Of a DNA stretch of 33,189 nucleotides, positions 26,286-33,189 are shown one piece after another. Within the stretch, counting starts at the first letter, position 1, and the number at the start of each line of letters is the position of its first letter. The notes under the pieces are model-generated. The model was not told the origin of the DNA. It was given only the letters and a program-made list of their open reading frames with translations, and made no database searches. The translations under genes were made by a program, and so were the position numbers. This DNA is from an uncultured Slackia sp. (GTDB taxonomy: Bacteria; Actinomycetota; Coriobacteriia; Coriobacteriales; Eggerthellaceae): the NCBI RefSeq assembly GCF_959608125.1, contig NZ_CAUHPG010000025.1:1-33189 (forward strand), given 5' to 3'.

Positions 26286-27788
26286 CTACGCGTCCTGCGC
26301 GCGGCGCCTGTAACGCGTCGTGCGACGGCTCCACAGATTGATGAACAGGATGACCATGAAGCTGAACACGATGATGACGCCCGTCCAGAACAAGGCCACA
26401 TCGGTGTTGCCGTTCATCCATTCGAAGTAGATGGCGATCGGAACGGTGCGCGTGACGCCCACGTAGTTGCCCGCCAAAAACAGCGTGGCGCCGAACTCGC
26501 CGAGCGCACGGGCGAAGGCGAGCACCGTGCCCGCCGCGATCGACGACCACGCAAGCGGCAGCATCAGCCTGAAGAAGATCCTGCTCTCGCTCCATCCAAG
26601 CGTGCGGGCGGCATCGAGCATGGTGCGGTCGATGCTTTCGAACGCGCCGCGAGCGCTTCGATACATCAGCGGGAACGACACCACCACGGCCGCGAGCACC
26701 GTCGCAGGCCAGCTGAAGATCAGCGGGAATCCGATGTCGATGAACCACTGGCCCACCGGGGTGTTCTTGCCCAGCAGCAACAGCAGCACGAAGCCGCACA
26801 CCGTGGGCGGCAAGACCATCGGAATGGTGAAGATGGAATCGGCGATATCCTGCGCGCGCGAAGGGATACGCAGGCTCCACCACGCGGCCAGAAGGCCCAG
26901 AATGAACACGATGACGATGGCGGTGCCCGTGGTCTTGAGCGTCACCCACAAAGGGCTCCAGTCAAGATCGTCTAGGAACTGCCCGAACGCCGCGATGCCC
27001 GAAGGCGCGGCGGCGAATGTCCCTTCGGCCCATGACGCCACATTGCAAAAATCGGCGAAACGAAGCTCGACGCGGATATCGGATGCCCCATCCACTACGC
27101 CAGACCCGTCGATGCCGACAACGCTCGTATAAAACGAGCCCGAAGCATATTCCTGGTTGAACGAGAATCGCAAGCCCGCATCATTCAAGTCAAGCGACTC
27201 TTCGGTCGTCACGAAAAGCCGCATTCCCGATCCAATACTCGACGAGCCGTTCGCAGCCTCGGCATCAAGCGCCTGAAGATAGGCGACGACCCACGAAAGC
27301 TCCGTCTTCACAGCGGGGTCGTCGATGGCGATCGCACCGCCATGCGTCTCGCCAAAAGAACGAGCCACGCCGTCCCATCCCCGCGTTCCCGTTCGATCGG
27401 CCAGTTCGGCGGCGTCGATGTAAAGCACCGCATAGTCGTCGGCGGCCACCAGGCATATGTCATTTCGTTCGGACCCCTGCAAATAGGCATAGCCCCGATA
27501 CACGCCGTCGATGGGGCGATTGCTTCCCTTTTGAGCGCGCGCGAACTGCGCGATGTCGAGCGGAGCGGCGGGCGCTACGGCATCCTCGCCTTCCTCGTCG
27601 ATTTCGATGGAAGCCGCATCGATCGGCGCGCAAGCAAGTCCCGCACCCGTTTCGGCGGTCACGTCTGTGAAAAACGACGGCGCCTGCCCGGACGCAGGCC
27701 CCTCTTCAGCCGCATACGCCGAAATGGGCACCGCCAAAGCGATGCCCAGAATTACCGCGCCTATGCATGTCGCGATTCGGCTATGCAA
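26286..27788 (-). CDS. modB: Molybdate ABC permease with a large N-terminal extracytoplasmic domain
   Basis: The C-terminal part (about residues 280-500) is a ModB-type permease with several membrane helices and an EAA-like loop, DAARTLGWSESRIFFRLMLP, that docks with ModC. ModB proteins are usually about 225 residues; this one is 500. The first 25 or so residues look like a signal peptide or anchor (ending PISAYAAEEG), then about 250 residues of hydrophilic, acidic sequence precede the permease (FLDDLDWSPLWVTLKTTGTA). I do not recognise the extra domain. The modA stop overlaps this ATG by 8 nt, indicating translational coupling and confirming the long start. No frame break separates the two parts, so this is a genuine fusion. 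Confidence 0.9.
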   Translation of the reverse strand: MHSRIATCIGAVILGIALAVPISAYAAEEGPASGQAPSFFTDVTAETGAGLACAPIDAASIEIDEEGEDAVAPAAPLDIAQFARAQKGSNRPIDGVYRGYAYLQGSERNDICLVAADDYAVLYIDAAELADRTGTRGWDGVARSFGETHGGAIAIDDPAVKTELSWVVAYLQALDAEAANGSSSIGSGMRLFVTTEESLDLNDAGLRFSFNQEYASGSFYTSVVGIDGSGVVDGASDIRVELRFADFCNVASWAEGTFAAAPSGIAAFGQFLDDLDWSPLWVTLKTTGTAIVIVFILGLLAAWWSLRIPSRAQDIADSIFTIPMVLPPTVCGFVLLLLLGKNTPVGQWFIDIGFPLIFSWPATVLAAVVVSFPLMYRSARGAFESIDRTMLDAARTLGWSESRIFFRLMLPLAWSSIAAGTVLAFARALGEFGATLFLAGNYVGVTRTVPIAIYFEWMNGNTDVALFWTGVIIVFSFMVILFINLWSRRTTRYRRRAQDA

Positions 27789-28656
27789 GTTCGAAGCCCC
27801 ACTTCTGCCAGACCACGAGAGCCTCGGGGTCGTTGGCGGCCCAATCGAGGAACGCCTGGGCGGCCTCGAGGTTGGCGTCGTCCACGGTCACGGCCGCGGG
27901 ATAGACGATCGGCTTGTGCGTGTCGGAGGGAACGGTGGAAAGCACCTTCACGCCGCCGAAGCGATACACGTCGGAGCTGAACACGAACGCGATGTCGACG
28001 TCGCCGGACTCGGCATGCTTGCACACGTTGCCCACGGACGTGTCCAGGACCACCTTGTCGGCCACGGCGCCGGTGAATTCGCCGCCCTTGCCGGAAGCGT
28101 CGGAATACGCGCCCACGGTGGCCAGCGACTGACACGCGTAGTTGCCCGCAGGAACGGATTCGTCGCCGACGCAGATCGTGTAATCGCCGGAGACGGCCTC
28201 CTCGAGCGTCAGTCCTTCGGGAATGTCGGTATTGTCGGCACTCGTCACCATAACGAGGTCGTTGACGAACATATCGAAGCGCGTGGCGTCGTCGACCAAT
28301 CCCGCCTCGGCGGCATCGTCCATCTTGCCCTTGGAAGCGGAGATGAAGATATCGGCAGAGGAGCCCGCCTTGAGCATCTCGACCAATTCGCCCGAGGCCT
28401 TGTACTGCGTATCGGCGAAGGTCACCTCGGGGTTCTGTTCCGTATACAGCGCCTGCACCTCGTCGAGGGCCTTCGAAAGCGAATTGGCCGCGAAAATCTG
28501 CAGCTCGATGCCCTGCTGCTCCGCGGCAGGCTGCTCGGGCGCTTCCTGCGCAGGTTCTTCGGCGGCCTTCGTGCATCCGCCGAGCACCGTCATGGCGAGC
28601 GCAGCGCACGCCAACGCGCAAACCGCGACGCCCGTCGCCTTCTTCCATGGTTTCAT
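27781..28656 (-). CDS. modA: Molybdate-binding lipoprotein ModA
   Basis: The extracytoplasmic solute-binding protein that captures molybdate for ModBC. The 291-residue protein has a lipoprotein signal with lipobox VLGGC (Cys28), a charged linker, then the ModA fold starting IFAANSLSKALDEV, with GSSADIFISASK and GNVCKHAESGDVDIAFVFSSD. These match family regions forming the oxyanion pocket (Ser, Tyr, Ala/Val backbone). Of three in-frame ATGs I choose 28654-28656, because GAGGAGG then lies 9 nt upstream; the previous ATG abuts that site. First gene of modABC. A ModE-like inverted repeat overlaps its promoter region. Confidence 0.95.
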   Translation of the reverse strand: MKPWKKATGVAVCALACAALAMTVLGGCTKAAEEPAQEAPEQPAAEQQGIELQIFAANSLSKALDEVQALYTEQNPEVTFADTQYKASGELVEMLKAGSSADIFISASKGKMDDAAEAGLVDDATRFDMFVNDLVMVTSADNTDIPEGLTLEEAVSGDYTICVGDESVPAGNYACQSLATVGAYSDASGKGGEFTGAVADKVVLDTSVGNVCKHAESGDVDIAFVFSSDVYRFGGVKVLSTVPSDTHKPIVYPAAVTVDDANLEAAQAFLDWAANDPEALVVWQKWGFELA

Positions 28657-28737
28657 CGGAATCATCCTCCTCGCAAGCGACATGAAGCCGCACCCCTTTT
28701 TTCGGCGTCCGATAGACGAAACGCCTTCGTATGGTGC

Positions 28738-28759
28738 TTTATTCTCACATTAGAATAAA
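28738..28759. promoter_or_regulatory. Inverted repeat, candidate ModE operator in front of modA
   Basis: TTTATTCT (28738-28745) and AGAATAAA (28752-28759) form a perfect 8-bp inverted repeat with 6-nt spacer. The size and AT-rich half sites fit a ModE-type operator, though not the E. coli TATAT consensus. A TTGACA -35 (minus strand, 28765-28770) lies just upstream, so binding would block the modA promoter. The -10 is unclear (TGAGAA or GAGAAT). Confidence 0.65.
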
Positions 28760-28887
28760 TATATTGTCAAGCGATGGAATCCTTCTTATCGTATGCAGGA
28801 GAGGCGTCATTGCCCTACAATCGGAACGCCGAAGCGGCTCGATCCGTTTCGGCGTCACGGCGTCAACAAGCGACCCCAGGAGAATCC

Positions 28888-29241
28888 ATGCATTTCGCCG
28901 ATATCTCACCCCGCATCAAGCTAAGCCTCGAGGGAACCTCGGAGCAGCACGACGCGATCTTCGGGCGCGGCGTGGCCCAACTATGCCGCGGCGTAGACCG
29001 AACCGGGTCGCTCAACAAAGCAGCCAAAGAAATCGGCATGGCCTATAGCAAGGCGTGGCGCATCATCAAACATACGGAAGAGGCGTTCTCGATGCAGCTT
29101 CTCGACCGCAACGGCGCTCATGGATCGACCCTTACCGATGAAGGCAAGGCTCTGCTCGACGCCTACGAGCGACTCGAGCAGGATATCGAGCGCTTCGCTC
29201 AGGAGCGCATCGAAGCCATCGCATCCGACCTCGACCGCTAG
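28888..29241 (+). CDS. ModE-like winged-helix regulator without a molybdate-binding domain
   Basis: A 117-residue protein matching the N-terminal DNA-binding domain of ModE (LysR-like winged helix). The recognition part is GSLNKAAKEIGMAYSKAWRI, followed by the wing and a C-terminal helix (LDAYERLEQDIERFAQERIE) probably for dimerisation. Full-length ModE of E. coli has about 262 residues with two TOBE/molbindin domains; none is present here. It must therefore sense molybdate through another protein or act as a constitutive or indirect regulator. AGGAG precedes the ATG by about 6 nt. It is divergent from modABC across a shared operator candidate, supporting control of molybdate uptake. Confidence 0.9.
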   Translation: MHFADISPRIKLSLEGTSEQHDAIFGRGVAQLCRGVDRTGSLNKAAKEIGMAYSKAWRIIKHTEEAFSMQLLDRNGAHGSTLTDEGKALLDAYERLEQDIERFAQERIEAIASDLDR

Positions 29242-29289
29242 CACCATACCGAACCGCTCCAGAAACGATTCGCCCGCGTCGCAGACAGG

Positions 29290-29330
29290 CAGGGAACCTA
29301 CCGCCCGAGGAAGGTTCCCTGTTTTCTTTT
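29290..29330 (+). terminator. Terminator of the ModE-like gene
   Basis: CAGGGAACCT (29290-29299) pairs with AGGTTCCCTG (29312-29321), followed by TTTTCTTTT on the plus strand, 48 nt after the ModE-like stop. The stem overlaps the stop codon of the converging polyferredoxin gene (29298-29300). Confidence 0.85.
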
Positions 29331-30452
29331 CTTCTCGCCTTTGAACGTCACGGGTTCGAACTCGAGGATACGTTCCGCCTCGACATCGCAGCCCACCTTG
29401 ACCGCCTTTCGAATGCACACGTCTTCGCACAGTCGACACTGCACGCAATCCGCCAGCCTGAATTCGATACTGTCGAGTTCAGGCTTTTTCGCACCGTCCA
29501 CGAACACCTTGCGCAAGGCGCCCGTCGGACAGAACGTCGCGCACATGCCGCATGTCATGCATATCGATTCGTCGATGCTCACATCGCCCCAATGCTTCGT
29601 TGAAACAACCGTGCCTGGCACAGGTTCTCCCAGTTCGTAAAGATCCTCCAGCAACGCTTCATGACCATGCGCCTGCACGCGCGGCATGGTGCCGGACGCA
29701 TCGACTTTCAACATATCTCGCAGGCTCTGGACATCGCGCTTGATGCCGAGCTCGCTCTCGACCGTAACGGCCACCGCCTCTGCCGCGACATCTTTCACCG
29801 ACGTCTTCGCCGCCGTGAAAAAACCTCTGCGCGACACGCCGCCTGTGCCCTGCGCCGCGTTGTCGGCGCGTGCCGCGACGGGTACCTCCTGGCTTCGACG
29901 TATCCGCGCAGCGCTTCCCCAGGCAGCAAGCAATGCGTTCGCTTCGGCGGCTTGCCCGTCGAAGCCCTCGGCCGCATGACGGTATTTGCAAGTCGCGCAT
30001 ACGCCGTCGACAACCGTCACCGACAGCGCGCCGCACGAGCAAGCACCCACAAGCGGCTCAACACCCACTCGCGCAACGCACGGCACCGTGGCGACGGCAT
30101 CCACGTCGGCTTTTTTCTTCGCGGCCACGCGCGCGCACACGATTACGGCATGACCGTCGAGGGCACGCGTGGAACGGGCGACCGCCGCAGCCAAGGCCGC
30201 ATCGTCCGGGTCGCGAAATCTGATGGCACTCGTCGGACATGCCGTAACGCAAGCTCCGCAGCTCATGCATTGCTGCGCATCTATCTTGAGCGCATTCCCC
30301 TGCAACGAAATAGCGCCTGAAGGACATGCGTCCACGCAACGGGAACACGACGCATTTCTATTGCGTACCCGCGCGCAATGCGGCGGATCGACATGGAGGG
30401 CCTTGCTCTCAAGGCGCTCCATGATTTCAACCATATCCATCACCGACGGCAT
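29298..30452 (-). CDS. Polyferredoxin with four [4Fe-4S] sites
   Basis: A 384-residue iron-sulfur protein. Two N-terminal ferredoxin sites are seen (Cys26/36/39/43 and Cys62/65/68/72) and two near the C-terminus (Cys298/301/304/308 and Cys336/339/342/346). The middle (about residues 100-160) has Cys106, Cys125, Cys138, Cys140, Cys152 and Cys155, with a VCAR...VPCVARV...GACSC...CATCKYR pattern recalling MvhD/FlpD-type electron-transfer domains; this is a tentative match. An internal SRRGFFTAAK (207-216) looks like a Tat motif but is far from the N-terminus. No membrane helix is seen. The start lies 4 nt after the mobBA stop with GGTGA upstream, so it is in the Moco operon. It might deliver electrons to molybdenum enzymes, or help in their maturation; no function is assigned. 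Confidence 0.85.
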   Translation of the reverse strand: MPSVMDMVEIMERLESKALHVDPPHCARVRNRNASCSRCVDACPSGAISLQGNALKIDAQQCMSCGACVTACPTSAIRFRDPDDAALAAAVARSTRALDGHAVIVCARVAAKKKADVDAVATVPCVARVGVEPLVGACSCGALSVTVVDGVCATCKYRHAAEGFDGQAAEANALLAAWGSAARIRRSQEVPVAARADNAAQGTGGVSRRGFFTAAKTSVKDVAAEAVAVTVESELGIKRDVQSLRDMLKVDASGTMPRVQAHGHEALLEDLYELGEPVPGTVVSTKHWGDVSIDESICMTCGMCATFCPTGALRKVFVDGAKKPELDSIEFRLADCVQCRLCEDVCIRKAVKVGCDVEAERILEFEPVTFKGEKKRKQGTFLGR

Positions 30453-30456
30453 AGAA

Positions 30457-31638
30457 TCACCTATCCCCGTCCTCTTCGATAGAGCGCTCGATGCGAGCGA
30501 GCTCGTCCGGCGTGTTCACGTTGATGAAGCATCCGCCCTCGGGAACAGCCCTATGCAATTCATCGCGATGGAGAATGCCCAGATTCACGTCATCGAAGAA
30601 ATCTCGGGCGCGTGCCATGCCGCGTTCGATAGCGGCATGAACCGCGGGAAGACACGCGTCCTTGCGGTATACCGCGTGAAACGGCTCGTAGCCGAACTTA
30701 TTCGCAGGCACAATGGCGTCATAGCGGCCCTCATGCAGGATATGAGCCTCTTCGGCGATCAACGGCGCCGACGCGAATACCATATCGCATGCCACGATGG
30801 CGACCAGCGGGTTGTTCGCGGCTTCGAACGCCGTGGCCATCCCCCGCAAAGCGCCGCGTTCCGCATAGCGGTCGGTGACCAAACGAAGAGGGCGCTTCAG
30901 GTCGAGGTCTTCAAGAAAACCGAGGCGCTCGGGTTCATTGGTGGTGACGATCAGCTCGTCTGCCGCAGGAGCCACCCGCGTCACGATGCGTTCGATCAGG
31001 GGTTTGCCCAAAAATGGAACCGTGGCCTTGCTCTGCCCCATGCGGCGCGACTCCCCTCCCGCCTGGATTGCGACCGTCACCGCAGGCCGCGCGAAGCGAT
31101 CGACCAGATAATCGGCGATGCCTTCGACATCCTCGAGGCCGAATGCCCTCATCCCGCGCTCAAGCGCAGAAGCGGCCACTTCGTCCATATCGGTCACCAC
31201 GGCACACGGCACGGCGCCGCGCACGCTGCCGACAGCGCAGAATTCCTCGGCCGCAGCAAGATCTCGTTCGTTCGCCCTGCGGATGACCTCGATGACGGGA
31301 AGGCCGCTTTGACGGTAGCCTTCGACGATCACAAGATCGTGATCGGGCATCGATGCGACCACTTCGTCGCAGCTCGGCTCTTTCTGGAGCTCGGTTACTC
31401 GCGCCATACGAACGGGAGACACGATCACCGTGTCGCACGAACCGGCCTCGCGATGACGAAACGAGTCCTTTCCCGGATAATCGATATCGAAATCGCAATG
31501 GCCATGATGCTTGACCGTTCCAATATCGAGCCCGCGCGAAACGAGCTCGGCAATGATTTTGACAAGCAACGTCGTCTTGCCCGAATTATGGCGGCCGACG
31601 AACGAGACCGCCGGACTTGGCCTATGGAGCGCACCCAT
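30457..31638 (-). CDS. mobBA: MobB-MobA fusion: molybdopterin guanine dinucleotide synthesis
   Basis: MobA transfers GMP from GTP to Mo-molybdopterin, giving the guanine dinucleotide cofactor used by DMSO-reductase-type enzymes; MobB is a GTP-binding helper. In this 393-residue product residues about 8-180 are MobB, with P-loop GRHNSGKT (15-22) and VIVEGYRQSGLPVIEV. Residues about 187-393 are MobA, with the nucleotide-binding IQAGGESRRMGQSKA (LAGGxSxRMGxxKA in most) and a later ACDMVF metal site. MobB-first fusion is known in other bacteria. ATG 31636-31638 has GGAGGGG 6 nt upstream; upstream extension rejected. Located between the MoaE-like gene (94-nt gap) and the polyferredoxin. Confidence 0.94.
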   Translation of the reverse strand: MGALHRPSPAVSFVGRHNSGKTTLLVKIIAELVSRGLDIGTVKHHGHCDFDIDYPGKDSFRHREAGSCDTVIVSPVRMARVTELQKEPSCDEVVASMPDHDLVIVEGYRQSGLPVIEVIRRANERDLAAAEEFCAVGSVRGAVPCAVVTDMDEVAASALERGMRAFGLEDVEGIADYLVDRFARPAVTVAIQAGGESRRMGQSKATVPFLGKPLIERIVTRVAPAADELIVTTNEPERLGFLEDLDLKRPLRLVTDRYAERGALRGMATAFEAANNPLVAIVACDMVFASAPLIAEEAHILHEGRYDAIVPANKFGYEPFHAVYRKDACLPAVHAAIERGMARARDFFDDVNLGILHRDELHRAVPEGGCFINVNTPDELARIERSIEEDGDR

Positions 31639-31732
31639 CTGTTCCCCTCCCCTTTGTATGAAAACCGACTTCGCGATACGCCATCGCCCGAAACGATAGA
31701 GCGACGCAAAGAGCACGAAACAGGCCTGTTTC

Positions 31733-32155
31733 TTACTGTTCTGCGTATATCTCGCGCTCGACGACCAGATCATTCTTGATATGGCCCACGAGCTTCTGCA
31801 ACGCATCGACCGCATTCGGGCGAATATCGGCGCCGATCAGCACGTACATGAGAGAGTCGCCGACGGAGAGCCTGCCTTCGTTGAGCCAGACGCGCACGTA
31901 ATAGACGCCGGGCCAGGTTTTCGCGTCTTCCACGGCTTTGGCAAGACCTTCGGCGTCATAAGAGAACTCGACGGCCTCCACGGCTCCGAGCTTGGCAGCC
32001 TCGGCCGCTTCTTCAGACGTTGCGGCGCGAACCTGCTGCTTCGGCGTGATGCGGACCACGCCGTTGTGGGTCAGATACATTCCGACATTACCCGCCCGCT
32101 CGTCGAGCTTCGCTTCCTCGAGCCAGCGATCGATGGAGGGGAGCTGCTTAGCCAT
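31733..32155 (-). CDS. MoaE-like protein lacking canonical active-site residues
   Basis: A 140-residue protein. Its order of motifs follows MoaE, the large subunit of molybdopterin synthase: GMYLTHNGVVR (like GAVVTFTGKVR), an FSYDAEGLAKAVEDAK helix, then VRVWLNEGRLSVGDSLMYVL and a helix ending VEREIYAEQ. In E. coli MoaE the AHR motif and two lysines (Lys119, Lys126) serve substrate and MoaD binding. Here the AHR region reads GADIRP and the last Lys position is Glu (VVERE); one Lys (HIKND) may be retained. So it may be inactive, regulatory or active by a different geometry. No moaD is in the window. ATG 32153-32155 follows AAAGGGAA. First gene of the mobBA operon. Confidence 0.75.
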   Translation of the reverse strand: MAKQLPSIDRWLEEAKLDERAGNVGMYLTHNGVVRITPKQQVRAATSEEAAEAAKLGAVEAVEFSYDAEGLAKAVEDAKTWPGVYYVRVWLNEGRLSVGDSLMYVLIGADIRPNAVDALQKLVGHIKNDLVVEREIYAEQ

Positions 32156-32353
32156 GTGTTCCCTTTCGTTAGAGCGCCTGCGCCATGCGGCCACAGCGGC
32201 GCATCGTCATTTCAGCAATCGACCGGACGAACAGATGCTCGCCAGGATATTGCGCACGTTTTCCAGAGTACCCGAATTCGTCATCCCGCGCAAAACGAAG
32301 GGGCCTTCCAACCGAAGCGCATCGCAATCGAAAGACCGCATGCCCAAAACGAC

Positions 32354-32387
32354 GACAACAAAAGAAAAGGCCCTGAATCGGGCCTTT
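32354..32387 (-). terminator. Terminator of the YerC/TrpR-like gene
   Basis: AAAGGCCC (32366-32373) pairs with GGGCCTTT (32380-32387) around a 6-nt loop. On the minus strand it is followed by TTCTTTTGTTG. It begins 21 nt after the stop at 32409. Confidence 0.88.
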
Positions 32388-32408
32388 CGTTGCACGTATA
32401 TTCCTGCA

Positions 32409-32699
32409 TCATTCGTGGGAAGCAAGCACGTCGAGAGCATGACGGTATCCCCCGCTGCCATAGTTGAGCGCTTTCGACACGCGCGCGATCGTGGTCGCAG
32501 ACGCACCGGTTGCCTCGGCGATGGCCGTGTAGGGATTTCCCGCATCCAGTAGACGGGCAACGGAGAGACGCTGGGAGGTCTCCTTGATCTCACGAATGGT
32601 GAACAGGTCTTCGAACAATGCGTAGAGCTCGTCTTTGTCGTTCATGGCCGACAAGACCTCAAGCAGGTTCTCCACCTCAGGCGTACGCAGATTGCTCAT
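32409..32699 (-). CDS. YerC/YecD-family TrpR-like regulator
   Basis: A 96-residue all-helical protein of the Trp-repressor-like YerC/YecD family (common in Firmicutes and Actinobacteria). It has the conserved order LFEDLFTIREIKETSQRLSV, then the helix-turn-helix YTAIAEATGASATTIARVSK with the following LNYGSGGY. The family lacks the tryptophan-binding residues of enteric TrpR; targets are mostly unknown. GGGTGGG lies near the ATG at 32697-32699. It is a single-gene unit with a terminator, and a 6-bp inverted repeat upstream is a possible autoregulatory site. It lies beside the Moco genes, but a link is not shown. Confidence 0.92.
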   Translation of the reverse strand: MSNLRTPEVENLLEVLSAMNDKDELYALFEDLFTIREIKETSQRLSVARLLDAGNPYTAIAEATGASATTIARVSKALNYGSGGYRHALDVLASHE

Positions 32700-32730
32700 A
32701 TCCCACCCACTTTCATTACGTTGCTCCGCT

Positions 32731-32753
32731 ATTTTACTCCACTTTGATGGAGT
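32731..32753 (-). promoter_or_regulatory. Promoter and operator candidate of the YerC/TrpR-like gene
   Basis: On the minus strand a TAAAAT -10 (32731-32736) abuts an inverted repeat ACTCCA/TGGAGT with 6-nt spacer (32736-32753). The repeat lies between the -10 and a poor -35 (TGAAAC), a position typical of repressor operators. Autoregulation is inferred from geometry. Confidence 0.5.
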
Positions 32754-33133
32754 GGTTTCAGAAAAACAGCCCGATGCAGCCGATAAACGGTCGATTGCAC
32801 GGATATTTCAAATTCAAAGGGAGAAACCACGCCCTCCAACCGAATCGCCCCTGTTCATACCAGCGGACGAAATCGCCCTGCGCATACGGGAAGAAAGGGT
32901 CGCCCCGACATGCGCGCGTTAAAACGAGCCATCGAAAGAACGAGGCGATGCGCTCATCGTCTTTAGGAAGACGACGGCGGCTATGAACAAGAGCGGCCTC
33001 TTAACAGACACCCTTCGGTCAAGAGACAACGTTGAACGAAAGCAACGCTTCGAAGCCTTCGGATTCAGGCGGCGAACCGAAAGCGTGCAGCATCAATGCT
33101 TCGCCCGATCATGCACTCTATGTGCAACAAAAA
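32754..33133. other. Intergenic region, no gene recognised
   Basis: About 380 bp with mixed open frames lacking codon-use or family signals. I found no tRNA, ribosomal RNA or recognisable small RNA here. It lies between the YerC-like promoter and a terminator reading from the right, so it is probably just spacer. Confidence 0.5.
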
Positions 33134-33161
33134 GGGAGGGGGTCCCGAAGGACCCCCTCCC
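33126..33161 (-). terminator. Terminator of a gene right of the window
   Basis: A perfect 12-bp stem, GGGAGGGGGTCC (33134-33145) with GGACCCCCTCCC (33150-33161), around a CGAA loop. On the minus strand it is followed by CTTTTTGTTG, so it terminates a minus-strand transcript entering from the right edge. Confidence 0.8.
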
Positions 33162-33189
33162 TGGCGCGAAGCGCCCCGCGCGAGCGCGA

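Noticed and set aside
24984..26975. Long plus-strand open frame opposite modC and modB
   Set aside because: Antisense of Walker-motif ATPase and permease; His/Arg-rich composition typical of shadows.
30169..31779. Long plus-strand open frame opposite mobBA
   Set aside because: Antisense of a fusion with clear P-loop and MobA motifs; no support.
32754..33133. Small gene or tRNA in the right-hand intergenic region
   Set aside because: No cloverleaf, no ribosome site with sustained codon use, no recognised family motif.

Overview
The window looks like chromosomal DNA of an anaerobic, GC-rich Coriobacteriia, most likely family Eggerthellaceae (a Slackia/Eggerthella-like genus is my best guess, with low certainty). 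The signs are many exported molybdenum oxidoreductases, membrane-embedded LuxR-type regulators with an N-terminal polytopic domain, a complete molybdate/molybdopterin gene block, and Actinobacteria-like housekeeping genes. No rRNA, tRNA, CRISPR array or complete insertion sequence was recognised.

Layout. 1-48: inverted repeat resembling an IS3-family end at the window edge. 111-2517 (minus): glmM and a DMT-family exporter. 2740-3198 (plus): luxS. 3199-3433: AT-rich, repeat-rich spacer. 3434-5808 (minus): HpaII-like restriction endonuclease and its C5-cytosine methyltransferase. 6024-6856 (minus): rpsI and rplM, with a strong promoter and a long leader. 7249-10865 (minus): three-gene, Tat-exported, DMSO-reductase-type complex (catalytic subunit, four-cluster Fe-S subunit, NrfD anchor). 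11152-12644 (plus): divergent membrane LuxR regulator broken by one frameshift. 12998-15783 (minus): a second exported module, made of a triheme cytochrome fused to a sulfite-oxidase-fold domain plus a smaller sulfite-oxidase-fold protein. 16120-17616 (plus): its divergent, intact membrane LuxR regulator. 17695-19969 (minus): thioredoxin-like gene and argS. 20453-23253 (plus): SAM methyltransferase, moeA, mogA/moaB. 23427-24938 (minus): moaC and moaA. 25083-28656 (minus): modC, modB, modA. 28888-29241 (plus): short ModE-like regulator. 29298-32155 (minus): polyferredoxin, mobB-mobA fusion, MoaE-like protein. 32409-32699 (minus): YerC/TrpR-like regulator. 32700-33189: no gene seen, with a terminator serving a gene to the right.

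How it fits together. About 12 kb at the right (20.4-32.2 kb) imports molybdate and builds the molybdopterin cofactor. The two respiratory modules at 7.2-17.6 kb are its probable consumers. Each respiratory module has a divergent membrane LuxR protein, which suggests substrate- or membrane-signal-controlled expression. The most unusual proteins are a ModB permease with a roughly 275-residue extracytoplasmic N-terminal extension, a MoaE homologue lacking canonical active-site residues, a polyferredoxin with a possible FlpD/MvhD-like core next to mobBA, and the triheme/sulfite-oxidase fusion. The R-M genes, luxS and the exporter lie between rpsI and glmM, which are often adjacent in Actinobacteria, so this interval may be an insertion hotspot.
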